From: Amphiura filiformis
Taxonomy: Eukaryota > Echinodermata > Ophiuroidea > Amphilepidida > Amphiuridae
Assembly: GCF_039555335.1 (NCBI RefSeq)
Contig: NC_092628.1
Span: 71,081,706 to 71,145,705, forward strand
DNA: 64,000 nucleotides
Direction: 5' to 3'
The notes below the pieces were generated by a model. That model saw only the letters and a program-made list of their open reading frames with translations, was not told the DNA's origin and searched no databases. The position numbers and the translations under genes were made by a program. Of the stretch, positions 11,432 to 22,513 are shown in pieces; the first letter of the stretch is position 1, and each line of letters starts with the position of its first letter.

Positions 11432-12659
11432 TTTCGCACACGTCGAACCAGTCCATCACTTGCTGGGAGAGTTTCAATCACCCTTCCTAGCGGCCAGACG
11501 TTTCTGGGTGTAGATTCATTTACAACCATGACGACATCTCCCACCTTGGCATTTCGCTGTGGGTGAATCCACTTTTGTCTTTGTTGTAACTGAGGAAGGT
11601 ATTCTTTGATCCATCTGCGCCAAAACAGGTCTGCCAGATACTGGACTTGCCTCCACCGACGCTTGGCATACTGACTCAGCTTTCCTGCAGCGGCTGGTGG
11701 TAAGATCATGTCACTCTTTAGTTGAAGAAGGTGATTTGGTGTAAGTGGCTCTAAATCAGATACTTCTCCAGGAACATTGGTGAGTGGTCGGCTGTTAACT
11801 ATGGCTTCTATCTCACACAGTAATGTATGAAGAGAGTCATCTGTTAGTATTTGTTCCTTTATAACAGAGCACATCACTTTCCTGATTGTCCTTATTTGAC
11901 GTTCCCAGATGCCTCCATGGTGACTTCCTGCTGGTGGATTAAAGGTCCACTCAATCTCTCTTTGCAGAAGGTAGTCATGGATTCTGTCTTGATTCCAAGC
12001 TGCAATTTCTCGGCGTAACTCTCTTTCTGCCCCTATCAAATTGGTGCCATTGTCAGAGCGGATCTGTTTCACTTGGCCTCTTCTGGACACGAATCGTCAG
12101 TATGACATTTACGCGAGGCATCGGTATCCAAAGACGCTGCCATTTCAATGTGTATGGCTTTGGATGCAAGGCAGACGAACACTACACCATATCGCTTGAC
12201 TATACTACGGCCTTGTTTAACTTCTAGTGGACCGAAATAGTCCATTCCGACTCTTGAAAATGGTGGCTCTCCTGGAGTGACTCTGTCTTTGGGAAGATCA
12301 CTCATCATCTGCTGTTGTACTTTTGCATTCCTCTTTCTGCAGGTGATGCAACTGTTGATAACCTTTCTAGCTGCTGCATTGGCATTTGTTATCCAGTACT
12401 TCTTGTGCAGATGCGCCAACATGTGGTTTCTGCCCCCATGTCCAGTTGCTTCATGGACGTCATGTAAAATCAACTTTGCAATGTGGGACTTCTTTGGTAT
12501 GATTGATGGAAATTTTGTCTTTTCAGGTAGAGCTGACTTAGCCAGTCGACCACCTACTCTGATTACTCCATCTTCTATAAATGGATTAAGTCTGTAGAGA
12601 GGACTTGCTTTCTTAATCTTGCTAACTTGTATGAAAGTCGTCTTCTGGCTGACTGTCAT
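11428..12659 (-). pseudogene. BEL/Pao integrase (two frames)
   Basis: The first part (12069-12659) has the H2C2 zinc-binding module (HEATGHGGRNHMLAHLHKKY...CITCRK) and the first catalytic Asp in VGMDYFGPL. After a frameshift near 12080 the second part (11428-12090) has the second Asp in RSDNGTNLIG, the Glu in GGIWERQIRT, and the DUF5641-type C-terminal domain (WRRWIKEYLPQLQQRQKW, VGDVVMV, PLGRVIE). All three DDE residues are seen, but not in one reading frame. Confidence 0.88.
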
Positions 12660-13593
12660 TACTTCTCAATTGCAGCTCTTTTAGTGTCATAATTTCTTCT
12701 GGATATGCCTTGGTTTGGACATATACTATCACAGCTCTTTCTGCTTCTTGCATGTCAGCAACATTAAGCAAATCTGTAATGTTGCCATGCTCTTCATTCT
12801 CATCATTCTTTCTACCATCATCATCTCCATTATCAACTCTATCATCATCTCTATCATGACAGATCTTACGGAGATATTTCTTGACTCTGAGGATCCATGC
12901 AACACAACGACAAAGTTGATACCATGAGGAGAATCGTGTAAGTAGTTTCTCCATTGTATCTGTTGCTTCTTCTGTCAACGCTGTGTTGACTACTAATTTC
13001 TTTTTAACTTCTGGATCATCAGCTAGCTCTTCAGCGCTGTTTCCAATGGTAGTCTTTGGCCACTGGTTTTCTGCTTTGTGTAAGAAGTCTGGACCATCAG
13101 TCCACCTTCTATTCTTGAGGAAGCAATCAACGGCTAAGCCCCTTGAGCAGTCGTCTGCAGGGTTTGAGCTGGTTCCTACATACTTCCATTGGTGTGGCTG
13201 GGAGCCATCTCTAATCAGTGCGACTCGATTAGCCACAAAGGTGTGGAATCTGGCGGTGTCATTGTTAATATACTTGATCACGGTCTGACTATCAGTCCAG
13301 AAGTATGTGCTTTCGACCTTCAACTGTAGTTCCTTTTGCAACATGTTGTTGACCTTTACTGCCATTGCAGCTGCAGTTAACTCTAGGCGAGGTATAGTTA
13401 TGATCTTCAAAGGAGCAACTCTTGCCTTGGCTGTCAGGAGAGTAAGATGCACTTGACCACTTTCATTAACGGAGCGTAAGTAACTCACTGAACCATACCC
13501 CTTCTGACTTGCATCACAGAAGTGGTGCATCTGAACTTCACTTTCTTCAAAGTCCTTGGGCTTGAAACATCTTTCGATGGTGAAATCTGACAA
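12622..13593 (-). pseudogene. BEL/Pao RNase H region
   Basis: It carries HHFCDASQKGYG (first acidic residue), IPRLELTAA (Glu), YFWTDSQTVIKYI (Asp) and NPADDCSRG, the RNase H pattern of BEL/Pao elements. It overlaps the RT frame upstream at 13485-13593 and the integrase frame downstream at 12622-12659, each needing a frameshift. A long Asp/Asn-rich insertion (DRDDDRVDNGDDDG) sits near 12800-12850. Confidence 0.87.
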
Positions 13594-15413
13594 TTTCGAA
13601 CTTCATCAAGCCATCTTTCCCAACAGGTCAGAAGCTCACTAGGAATAGACTCATCCCAACCAAGCTGCAGCTTGCTTAAGTTCTGCAGTATTTGTTTTGC
13701 TGGCAGGATTGCTGGAGCAACAAATCCTAGCGGGTCATAGATGGAGCTTACAGTTGCTAGGATGCCTCTTCTGGTAGGAGGTCTCTCTTTTACTTTAATA
13801 TGGAAGCCGAACCTGTCGGTTTGTGGTGACCATAGCAACCCCAGCACCTTTTCTGATGGTAATTCTTCATTCTTCAAATCTAGTGTCTTTGTAGTCTCAG
13901 CTCTATCGTCTTCAGGGACTGACTGCAACACTTCTCTTGAGTTACTCAACCACTTTGTCAACTTGAAGCCACCATCCTTACACAAGCTGGTGAGATCACT
14001 GACGAGTTGAATAGCTTTGCTTTCACTTTCGATAGATTTGAGGTAGTCATCGACATAGAAGTTGGACAGCACTGTGTTGCATACTTCTTCGCTGTATTTC
14101 TCCTTACCATCATCAGCGGTCTTTCTCAGTGCGAAATTTGCACATGAAGGTGACCAGTTGCGCCCGAACAAGTGCACATTCATCCTATATTCCTTCAGAG
14201 GCAGACTCAGGTCACCGTGGGGCCACCATAGAAATCTTACTAAGTCTCTGTCTGGTTCTGGTACACGCACTTGATGGTACATTGCTTTTATGTCTGCTAC
14301 AACTCCAACAGGGTGCTCTCTAAACCTCGTCAACACACCTACCAAGTTGCTTGTCAAGTCGGGTCCTTTTAGTAATTGTGAGTTTAAAGACTGGCCCATG
14401 TACTTCGCCGCACAATCAAATACAACTCGTAGCTTGCCCTTGGTGGGGTGAAACACCCCATGGTGGGGGACATACCACACCTTGCCATCCTTTCTATTGC
14501 ATGCATCTTTGGGCACTTCTTCTGCATAATTATTTTTAAACATATCATTCATGAATGCAGTGTATTGGTCGTTGAAAACCGAGTCCCTTTCTAACTTCCT
14601 CTTCAGATGGCATGCCCGCTGTTCGGCTTGATGTATATTGTTCGGCAATTTCATGTCATCATCTTTGAGCGGAAAACCTACTTGGTAGTGCCCATCTACA
14701 TACTTGATTGATGCTTCTACTCTGTTTAGGAATTGTCCTTCACTCACGCTTCTCTCTGGTTTATCATCAATGATTCGCTCATTGAACTCAGCGTTGTAGA
14801 GTTTCTCTAATTGCTGGTCAATAGTGTCATGTGCCTTAATTCTGTGGATGACTGATGTCCTTTTGTGTTCTTTATTTTTGACACCATACACTGTCCATCC
14901 GAGTCTAGTTTGGCAGGTGAAAGGTCCTTCACCTTGGCTATTTACTACATGTATTGGCTCAAATGCTTTAGGCACATTATTTCCTATGAGGAGACCAATA
15001 TGGCATTGAGATTCATCATTTAATCTTCCTAGCTTAACTTCTTCCATATAAGGAATTGCATCAATATCATCCTGGTTGATGATGTCAGCCAAGTCACCAG
15101 GGATCTTATCTTGTGTATATGCCTTTGGAAGAGAGATGATATTATTTCTGTTCATGTCAGAAACTTCTAAATCTTGGATGATCTCACTGTCTACTATGAT
15201 ATCATCTGTTATGGTTTCAATTTCCAATTTGGTTTTCTTGCCTATAACATGCAGTTCCTTTTGCAGCCTTTCAGAACAGAATACAGCATCACTGCCGTTG
15301 TCGAGATAGGCGTAAGTTTCTACAGACATTCTGGAAACTCTTGAGTAGACTATGACTGGTATTATTGTGGGATATGATTCACTAGATTTAACTCCGCGCC
15401 TGTAAGCCCACAT
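13485..15413 (-). pseudogene. BEL/Pao aspartic protease and reverse transcriptase
   Basis: 642 codons open. The protease has YLDNGSDAVF, the D-x-G-S active site of the DUF1758 retropepsin family, about 35 residues in, and continues through GPFTCQTRLGW. The RT follows with KLRVVFDCAAK, LLKGPDLTSNL, VVADIKAMYHQV and the catalytic YVDD in SNFYVDDYLKS, then the Pao-type connection (SSIYDPLGFVAPAIL). The gag frame upstream ends inside the overlap at 15362-15413. The C-terminal end is out of frame with RNase H. Confidence 0.9.
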
Positions 15414-17047
15414 GTCTGATTGGCAACTTCACCAGACTTCTTTGTCTCTTCCTGTTTCACATGCAGCACTGTTGGATGGCGCTTTTTACATGTCTTGCAG
15501 GTAAGCTTGTATTTGCAGATTTTACTGTAATGTGTTGCTTTCTTTAGGCAGCCAAAACAAACTCCCAACTCTCTTAGATACTGCAACCGGTCACTTATAG
15601 GCTTTTCCTTCAATTTGTTACACATTTCCAAAGTGTGATCTTTACCCTTGCAATATGTACACGGCTTGTCGGCTCCTGGGCTACTTGACGACACATTTAG
15701 CCTGGCTCCTGGACTATATGACATTACATTTGGTCTGGCTCCTGGGCTATTTGATGTCACACTTGCCGACACAGCTTCTGTGTTTGTTGCTAGATTTCTT
15801 CTAGCTTTATAAGTCTGATAGTTTGGGTTTTTTACCCTTTCTTCCTTCTTAGTACTATCTTCCTTCTCCGTCACACTTCTACCGTAGGCAGCATTAGTTT
15901 GCGATTCTAGCCTGTTTTTCTAAGAAGGAGGTGAAGTCTTCAAATGTTACCACTTTGTTTCTTTCTTCTTCTACATAATCTACTTGTCTCCTCCATCTGT
16001 CTCTCATACTATATGGTAACTTCATCATCAACATTCTAATGTTTGCTGTACTTTGCAACTCATTAGTATAGCCCAGGCTGGTCATGGTATTTTTGCATTC
16101 TAACAAAAATAATGACAAATCTTGTAGCCCTGAACTATCACCTTTCACATTCGCCACTGCCTCATCTTCGCTAAGTAAGCCTCTGCAATCTTGTGCTTAT
16201 TACCATATTTCCTTTCCAGCAACCTTTTTGCTTCCAGGTAACCAACCTCATCATCCATGTGAATACAACTTTTCACCAAACTGTTGGCTTCACCTCTTGT
16301 GTACTGTTCAAGATAGTACAGACGGTCTCTATTGCTTTTGCTCTTATTTTCGATTATGAATTCGAAGGCTCTTATAAACGTAACATACAAAAGCGGGTCT
16401 CCAGTAAATGTCTGTAATGTCCGCTTTGGTAAACTTGCTTGTTTATGCTGTTCGACCAGCAGCCTTGTCAAGTTGTCTTGGTTGCGTGCCAAATTTTCTA
16501 TACTGGTATCTTCTTTCACTTCTATTGGCTCGCTTTTTACATGTTGCCGTGGCAACATGACTTGTTTTTTCTTCACATCAGGCTCTGGTGACAAATTTAC
16601 TCTATGACCGTACTTTACTGATGAAGGCCCTTCATGTTCATACTGTTCACTGTACTGTTCTTGACCATACTGTTCATCAATATTTTCATATTTCATAATT
16701 TCTTGACCTTCTCTAGTGTTGTGGTTCAACCACTGCCTCACTGATGTGTTTGTATCTGGTTGAGCTTCTGTGATGTCATCAAGCACCGATTTTGGTCTAC
16801 TTCTTAAGCTCTGGGATTTATGTTCATAATCCTCCAATACATCTATTTTGGCTTGCTCTATGTTTATTTCGGTCTTCATTTCCAACCACTCTCTTTGTTG
16901 TTGCAAGTCCCTTGCCCTGGCTTGCATTTCTTGTTCCAAGTCTCTTGCCCTTGCTTGGATATTAAATTCCTCACTTTCTAAAGCTTGTTTTTCCTTCAAT
17001 GCTTTGGCTCGACATTCTAGTTCAACCTTTCGAGTTGCAGCTTGCAA
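15362..17047 (-). pseudogene. BEL/Pao Gag with coiled coil, DUF1759 and zinc knuckles, frameshifted
   Basis: Three frame segments. 16145-17047: a Glu/Arg/Gln-rich coiled coil (about residues 1-75) and the DUF1759 capsid-like region (FTGDPLLYVTFIRAFEFIIE). 15894-16157: continuation with RMLMMKLPYSMRDRW. 15362-15874: zinc knuckles CTYCKGKDHTLEMC and CFGCLKKATHYSKIC plus CKTCKKRHPTVLH. Just before the knuckles is a triple repeat with SPGA cores (NSPGARPN, YSPGARLN, SSPGAD). Single-base frameshifts separate the segments near 16150 and 15890. Confidence 0.85.
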
Positions 17048-18110
17048 TAATGCATATTCTGTACTTTTTGATAATGCATCACTTTTATAAGATCTTCTGC
17101 TTCTTAATTCGGAACTGCTTTTATGACTCGACTTGATGTTTTCGATAGTACCGAAACGAGCGAATTAATCTAAACGACGCCGATGCAAGCAACGAAGCGT
17201 AATGCGTTTCTAAAGTGAACAACGGTTCACAAATTTATGTGAGAAACTATACGTAGGACCTGTGTAAGGTGTGCTTTGTGAGGCTACATGTGTCGAAACC
17301 TGAAATAAATGCGAATGTCAGTATACACGAAACTTCGCTTGAATGCAGGCCCTACGTTGCTTACCGACGGGTGGGAGAAAGCTCGATGCACCCGCTTATT
17401 GTGTGCCGACGGGCGGGAGTAAGCTCTTTGCGTCCGTTTATTGATAACAAAATACCACAAAACTCTTTTTTAGGTAGAAGTCCTGTGTCAGTGTTGTATG
17501 ATTCTATGAGTTATTCCTGCATGCACTAGCTGTGCAACTGCAAGATTACTAATGTCAGTATTAGAGGCGTACATGCAGGCACTTTACTACCAAACTTTAT
17601 TTGAATTGTCCTAATCGACTCGCGACGGGTGGGAGTAAACTTGTTACCCCTTTATTAGATATTTATTAAAAAATACCACAAAGCTATTTTTCAGTAGTAG
17701 TCCCGTGTCAGTTTGTGCTTGTGTTGTCGTAGCGACTCGTGGGAGTGTTAGAAATGTACATGCAGGCACTACTACTGATATCTTTATTTGATTTCTACGA
17801 TTCGGATTCATAGGCCTTGATAACTTCTTTGAAGTTCTAATCTATAAGCTTCTACCAAGTGTGCATTTATCTACATGCACACTCATTAATATTTGCTATA
17901 TTCAGTGACGTCTGACATGACTGGAGGCTGTGGTGACTGTCTGTGCCAATGCAATGTTTATGTTTACACTGCTGACACGACCTTAAGCTTTTAGCTATTT
18001 TTAGGTAAGCTTACAAAACAGACGCTCAACTGAACCTTTATTTGGTAACTATTTACCAACTATAGCATCTTCTTACAGATAATTAATCTTTACAAATGTA
18101 GTTGCAATCT
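17048..18110 (-). other. Retroelement leader with degenerate internal repeats
   Basis: Non-coding between gag and the right LTR. Units beginning GACGGGTGGGAG occur at about 17367, 17410 and 17623, each followed by TTTATT; the last two also share AATACCACAAA and GTCAGT stretches about 210 bp apart. ACATGCAGGCACT recurs at about 17571 and 17759. Such a repeated 5' leader could hold regulatory or packaging repeats; function unknown. Confidence 0.55.
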
Positions 18111-18545
18111 TGCTTTGTTCCCCTGGTTAGCAGAAGCTTGGTACTAAATAATACAATCTTCGATGACTCGGAACCAACAACAAAAAGTGACACAAGTCAT
18201 CACAAATCCAAGGATACACTTTAGCTGAAACGTATCTTGATGATGTTTATTATCTTCACTTGCTATTCTTCTTCTTGTTCTTGTCACAAATACTAATTAT
18301 GTTGGTTCAGGTAAAGATTAATTGTGTCTTTACCGAGAGCTTCTACACTACAATACTTCAAAATACAAGATGACAGCCTCCAGTGCCAAATTCGGCACCA
18401 AATTACATGTGATTGATGGGCTGCAGGCTATGTTTAGCTTATACTTCAAGGGCGCTCATCACATAAACAAACATGCCATAGGAATGCAATGATTAAGGAT
18501 GCACAACACTTAAACAAACTTTGATTTTGGTAAATGGCATCAACA
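18111..18545 (-). repeat. Right direct repeat (probable 5' LTR)
   Basis: 435 bp, TGCTTTG...CAACA on the plus strand, nearly identical to 8974-9589 without its MITE. High LTR identity implies recent insertion, at odds with the many frameshifts in the body. Confidence 0.7.
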
Positions 18546-19038
18546 GTATACATTTTCTGAAAGGAAATTGCACAAGGAAACTAATTTTTGCATTATAAAA
18601 ATGGTAGGAAGTAGTGTTGGGAAAATATGAATGATGAATTAAATTTTAATTTAAAAATATCAACTTTTTTTGGCGCACCATGTATATCGTGAATGCGATT
18701 ACATAATTTTTTTTTGAAGGGTGAGACTGATGCATCACTATGTTGTGAACATATCCTAGCACATTGGACAAAATCCAACTTTAGACATTTGTTGTAGGGT
18801 ATTTTATGTGAATAAGGTCCAATTTGAGAAAAACACATTTGAAAATTTTGATTTACATTGCGGCCTATGGGCTAATTAGTTACTAATTAGGCAAATTACG
18901 CCAAAACGATAAACATTTTTGAGGTAAAAATGGTATGAGATGTTGCAGTTTTACAATATCTATAACATATTAAAAAATAATTTTTTTGACCATTTTGACC
19001 ATGTAACACAAAATGGACCACCTCATGACATGCGACCC
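18546..19038. other. Non-coding stretch
   Basis: AT-rich DNA without ORF homology. The part near 19020 (ATGACATGCGACCCAT) is the inverted counterpart of the segment at 8400, suggesting another dispersed repeat next to the MITE. Confidence 0.5.
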
Positions 19039-19047
19039 ATAGTACCT

Positions 19048-19351
19048 TAGTGCCGTACTATTACGCTGACTTTCAGATTCGGCGAGGAGGGGCGATTTCG
19101 ACCTCCTGGTTTGTTTACAAACAGAGAGGTAGACAAAAACCGTTCAGCGTGACCAAACACTCAAGTATCAGAAGGATGGTCCACAATAGCGTGATTCACG
19201 TAACCTGAATAGGGATTAAAAAGCTGTCACGTAAAACCATGTGCTTCTATTGTCCAATTTGCCATCAAGATTTCATATGGAAACAGTTCAGACCCAGTAC
19301 AAGATCATGTCAGAAATTAATATTTTGTTCTGGGTCTGATTATTCGGACTA
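19048..19351. mobile_element. 304-bp MITE with 9-bp TSD (copy 2, inverted)
   Basis: Inverted copy of 7888-8183 with high similarity throughout. Perfect 9-bp duplication ATAGTACCT at 19039-19047 and 19352-19360. Two independent insertions with different 9-mers fix the TSD length. Confidence 0.87.
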
Positions 19352-19394
19352 ATAGTACCTGTCAAAACTGTTGGTAAACCTTTAAAGTTTAAGT

Positions 19395-19710
19395 AAGATA
19401 GGACACGCTGCAGTTCTCCAAGCAAGCCGCCTTACATTGATGCAGACAATAGTCACCACCGGTCAGGTCGCCATACCGGCGTAAAAATTTCTCACACCAG
19501 TCGCCCGCCACACTCGTAGAAACAACACAAAGCCATTATAGGCATTCAACAGATTGCACATCATGTGCAAGAATTGTTACAAGGTCAAGACTCCTTCATT
19601 CCCAAAGACTATCAGCGAGTGGAATACCAGAACAACTAGTCAACTTAACTGCAATCGAAATCTTCAAAGACCAAGTAACAAGCCACTTAAGAAAGACACA
19701 ACAAGGCTGC
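19395..19710 (+). pseudogene. Degraded LINE 3' end (RT tail)
   Basis: Across two frames it reads SFPKTISEWNT then LVNLTAIEIFKDQVTSHL (about 19593-19700), the pattern F-P-x-T-I-x-E-W-N...F-K-x-x-V that ends the RT ORF of CR1/L2/RTE-like LINEs. Frame changes and stops show it is dead. The clade cannot be told. Confidence 0.55.
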
Positions 19711-19914
19711 GAGTAATCAACCACCCACACCCTCACACATCCCTTCACACCTGGCTTCTAAAAGAAGCATTGTGGAGTATACTCTCAAAGTCAAAGATTC
19801 AAGTGAGAGTGGAGAAGGCTAGAGGAATTCACCTGATGTTACAATATTTAAGCTTCATCATGCAATGACATGTAACATCATGCATGTTTTTATTATAATC
19901 AGGCTTCCTGTTAA

Positions 19915-20273
19915 GGGGTACTACACCCCTGCCCAATTTTGTGCCTATTTTTGCATTTTTCTGAAAAATTATAGTGCATTGGGGACAAGTAAGAGATGTA
20001 TTTTATAGGGGCAAGGACTGCAACTACTGCACTGGAAATTTTATTGCAGCACAGACAACATTTGTGGAGTAACTGGAGTTACAGTCAAAAATGAGGGAAA
20101 CCAATATTTGATCAATAAATCAATAACTACTTGCTTTGAGTTGCTGAATTTTCAGTACAGTAGTTGTAGTCCTTGCCCCTATAATTTACATATCTTACTT
20201 GTCACCAATGTGCTGTAATTTTTGAGAAAAATGCAAAAATAGGCACAACATTTGTCAGGGGTGTAGTACCCCC
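19915..20273. mobile_element. 359-bp MITE with long TIRs and TTAA TSD
   Basis: TIRs of about 130 bp starting GGGGTACTACACCCC (left) and GGGGGTACTACACCCC (right, reverse complement), flanked by TTAA at 19911-19914 and 20274-20277. TTAA targeting suggests the piggyBac (or Kolobok) group; no coding sequence. Confidence 0.88.
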
Positions 20274-20321
20274 TTAAGGCTTAAAAACTTCGGAAGACTG
20301 AATCACCTACATACTACATGT

Positions 20322-20350
20322 ACTTCCGGGTTCAAATTCAAGATGGCTGC
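20322..20350 (+). promoter_or_regulatory. Candidate housekeeping core promoter upstream of PEX5
   Basis: An ETS-type ACTTCCGG (20322-20329) is followed 10 bp later by CAAGATGGCTGC (20339-20350), which matches the YY1-type CAAGATGGCGGC found at starts of many housekeeping genes. It lies 2 kb upstream of PEX5 exon 1, which needs an upstream untranslated exon. No convincing donor was found just downstream. Inference only. Confidence 0.3.
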
Positions 20351-20406
20351 AGACACAGAACTGTATGGAACATGATGTTTTGCAGTAAATATAACGAAAT
20401 TACATC

Positions 20407-21098
20407 CAGTGGCGTAGCCAGGATTTGGATATTGGAGGGGCAAGTTTTTTCCACAAACCGACAAGATATTGAAAAGTTGAGCGTAGCGAGCGGAGCGATA
20501 AATGGGTGGGGTCCAGGGGCCGCCTTTTAGGCCCCTGGTGGGGGTCCAGGGAAGCTGTGAGGTTTTAGCATTGTGGAGGGCCAATTTTCATGCATGTTTT
20601 TACTTTTAGGTAGGCCTATATAGCATTTTGTTCCTTTGAAATTGTGTGAAAATCACTATAGAATAGGCAAGGAAATAATGTTTGAACATGTTTATAGTCT
20701 TTGAAAGTTTGAAATAATTCAATTACACAGTGTGCCGGTGTGTCTAAATGCCAATACATATACATAATGTTGAACTCACAATTAAAACATAATCAAAATG
20801 TGAATCTTTATTGTATCAAGCAAGAAATATTAATTAGTACGTACATTTCGGCATCAGTATACATACTATTACTATGCTTACATACACATAATATTATAGG
20901 CCTATAAGTCAAGTTCACATGACTGACGATGCCGCATGAGTACATCACATGCAGATTCATGATTTGCCGCCCGGCGCTCTGCGCCGGCACTTAAGTAGAC
21001 CACTCAAAATGAACCGACGGTCCTGTCTGAACCGACGGAATGGAATATTGGGGGGGGGGGGGCAATTGCCCCCCTTGCCATCCCTAGCTACGCCATTG
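20407..21098. mobile_element. 692-bp non-autonomous hAT element
   Basis: TIRs CAGTGGCGTAGCCAGGA / CAATGGCGTAGCTAGGGA and a perfect 8-bp duplication ATTACATC (20399-20406, 21099-21106). The interior has GC-rich CCAGGGGCC words and a G-run (about 21050-21062) but no transposase. Confidence 0.9.
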
Positions 21099-21349
21099 AT
21101 TACATCCATAAGAGCATCATCATCAAACAAGAATCTGATGAAATTAGTGAAATTCTACCATAATTAGGCACTGCCAATGAACTGGATGTAAGTTTGATTT
21201 GTAGGCCCCATGCAATTTAGCGATCATCACAGCTGACATCACTGATGCAAGTCACGATATGACCTGGCAATTTTTTTTGCATTTTTGTCCCTTTTTCATA
21301 GAAAAATTGGAGGGATCTTTATTAGCAGGAGAGTTTTATACAAACAATA

Positions 21350-21957
21350 CAAGGGGGTATCCAAAAGTTTTTGACATCACCCAGAAGGAAAAGAGCTATA
21401 TTGATGAAATTTTGCCAGTGTAATCACTGGTCCTTATGTACATTATGGTCCAAAAATGGTCTCATTAGTATGTTTACTTTCTTTACAGGTGGCGCTAGAT
21501 GGGCAGTAGGCGCATAACCTTTTCATGATAAGATCCTCCACTTTCTTGTGTTTTTTCACTGTGGCCACATCATCCGTAAGTGCTGGACGTCCACTTCTTG
21601 GCTTATCTGTGAGGGACATGTGGCCAGTTTGGAAATTCCTTTTTCAAAAAGCAACAGTGCCATATGATGGGCAATCATCACCGTAGATAGCTTTCATTTC
21701 ATCATAGATTTTCTGAGCATTGTAGGCCTAACCCTTCAAATGCAGGAACTGAATCATGCTGCATGCCTCAATTTTCACCATCTTGTAGGTTATGCGCCTA
21801 CTACCCATCTAGCGCCACCTGTAAAGAAAGTAAACATACTAATGAGACCATTTTTGGACCACAATGTACATAAAGACCAGTGATTACACTGACAAAATTT
21901 CATCAATATAGCTCTTTTCCTTCTGGGTGATGTCAAAAACTTTTGGATACCCCCTCG
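21350..21957 (-). mobile_element. 608-bp mariner-derived element with transposase N-terminal remnant
   Basis: Long TIRs (about 170 bp, starting AAGGGGGTATCCAAAAG one base in) flanked by TA (21348-21349, 21958-21959). Between them, on the minus strand, is a broken mariner transposase N-terminus with QKIYDEMKAIYGDDCPSYGTVAF and PRSGRPA, the helix-turn-helix region; two stops interrupt it. The catalytic domain is missing, so this is a deletion derivative that kept DNA-binding sequence and ends. Confidence 0.88.
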
Positions 21958-21959
21958 TA

Positions 21960-22330
21960 CAGTAGCCTTTGTAGGCATGTGATTATTTTAGGCATTGCTT
22001 GAAGGCGGATCCTCTGCCCAAAAGCCTGGAAATTACTGTGGGCCTGCCGATATGCAAGGTCCATCACATTTTATCACCAAATTCGGTATTAAGACAGACT
22101 CAATGCTGACTTCAACATCAATCCATGCATGCTTTAGTAAATTGCGAATCTCAAATCTCTAAATTTTGCAAATTGAGTTTGGACTCTATTTTTTGTTTGT
22201 TTAAAATAAAAGCTTTTAAAGCAATGATTTTAAATGTGAAAATGTATCTTGGGGGGGAACATTCCCCCTCACACACCCTCCCCCCTGCTAAATTAATTGT
22301 TGGCCTAAATACATGCAACATTTAATTTTT
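21960..22330. other. Short non-coding stretch before PEX5 exon 1
   Basis: No gene or clear element. C- and G-rich runs occur at about 22248-22290 (GGGGGGG...CCCCC), and the intron ends in the acceptor at 22331-22336. Confidence 0.5.
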
Positions 22331-22336
22331 TCATAG

Positions 22337-22513
22337 GTTATCATGGCTATGCGTGACTTGGTAGACGGTGAGTGTGGGGCAGCCAACCCATTGATGAAGC
22401 TGACCCAACATTTCACTCAGGATAAGTCACTAAGGCAAGAAGGACTAGGTATTTCAAGGCCTTTGGATCCAGGATTAGCTGCTAGACAATTTGCGGAAGC
22501 ACCACAACATGAG
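22337..22513 (+). CDS. PEX5: PEX5 exon 1 (first coding exon)
   Basis: The coding part starts at ATG 22343, six bases after a good acceptor (ttcatag, 22331-22336), so at least one 5' untranslated exon lies upstream. It encodes residues 1-57, with Cys11 and the [14 protein letters not shown] block found at the start of animal PEX5. The exon ends GAG|gtaggaa in phase 0. The upstream non-coding exon was not identified with confidence. Confidence 0.93.

Larger units (their letters stand above)
8974..18545 (-). mobile_element. BEL/Pao LTR retrotransposon with flanking 435-bp direct repeats
   Basis: The internal region 11174-17047 encodes a complete but broken BEL/Pao gag-pol in the order gag (DUF1759), zinc knuckles, aspartic protease, RT, RNase H, integrase. 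Direct repeats 8974-9589 and 18111-18545 start TG and end CA and are nearly identical once a 173-bp MITE in the left copy is removed, so they are read as the LTRs. Doubts: the flanking five bases do not match (aaact against gtata), and no clear primer-binding site or polypurine tract adjoins them. Coding identification is secure; LTR assignment is moderate. Confidence 0.7.

Noticed and set aside
12277..12597. Plus-strand 106-codon ORF within the BEL/Pao region
   Set aside because: Antisense shadow of the integrase coding sequence.
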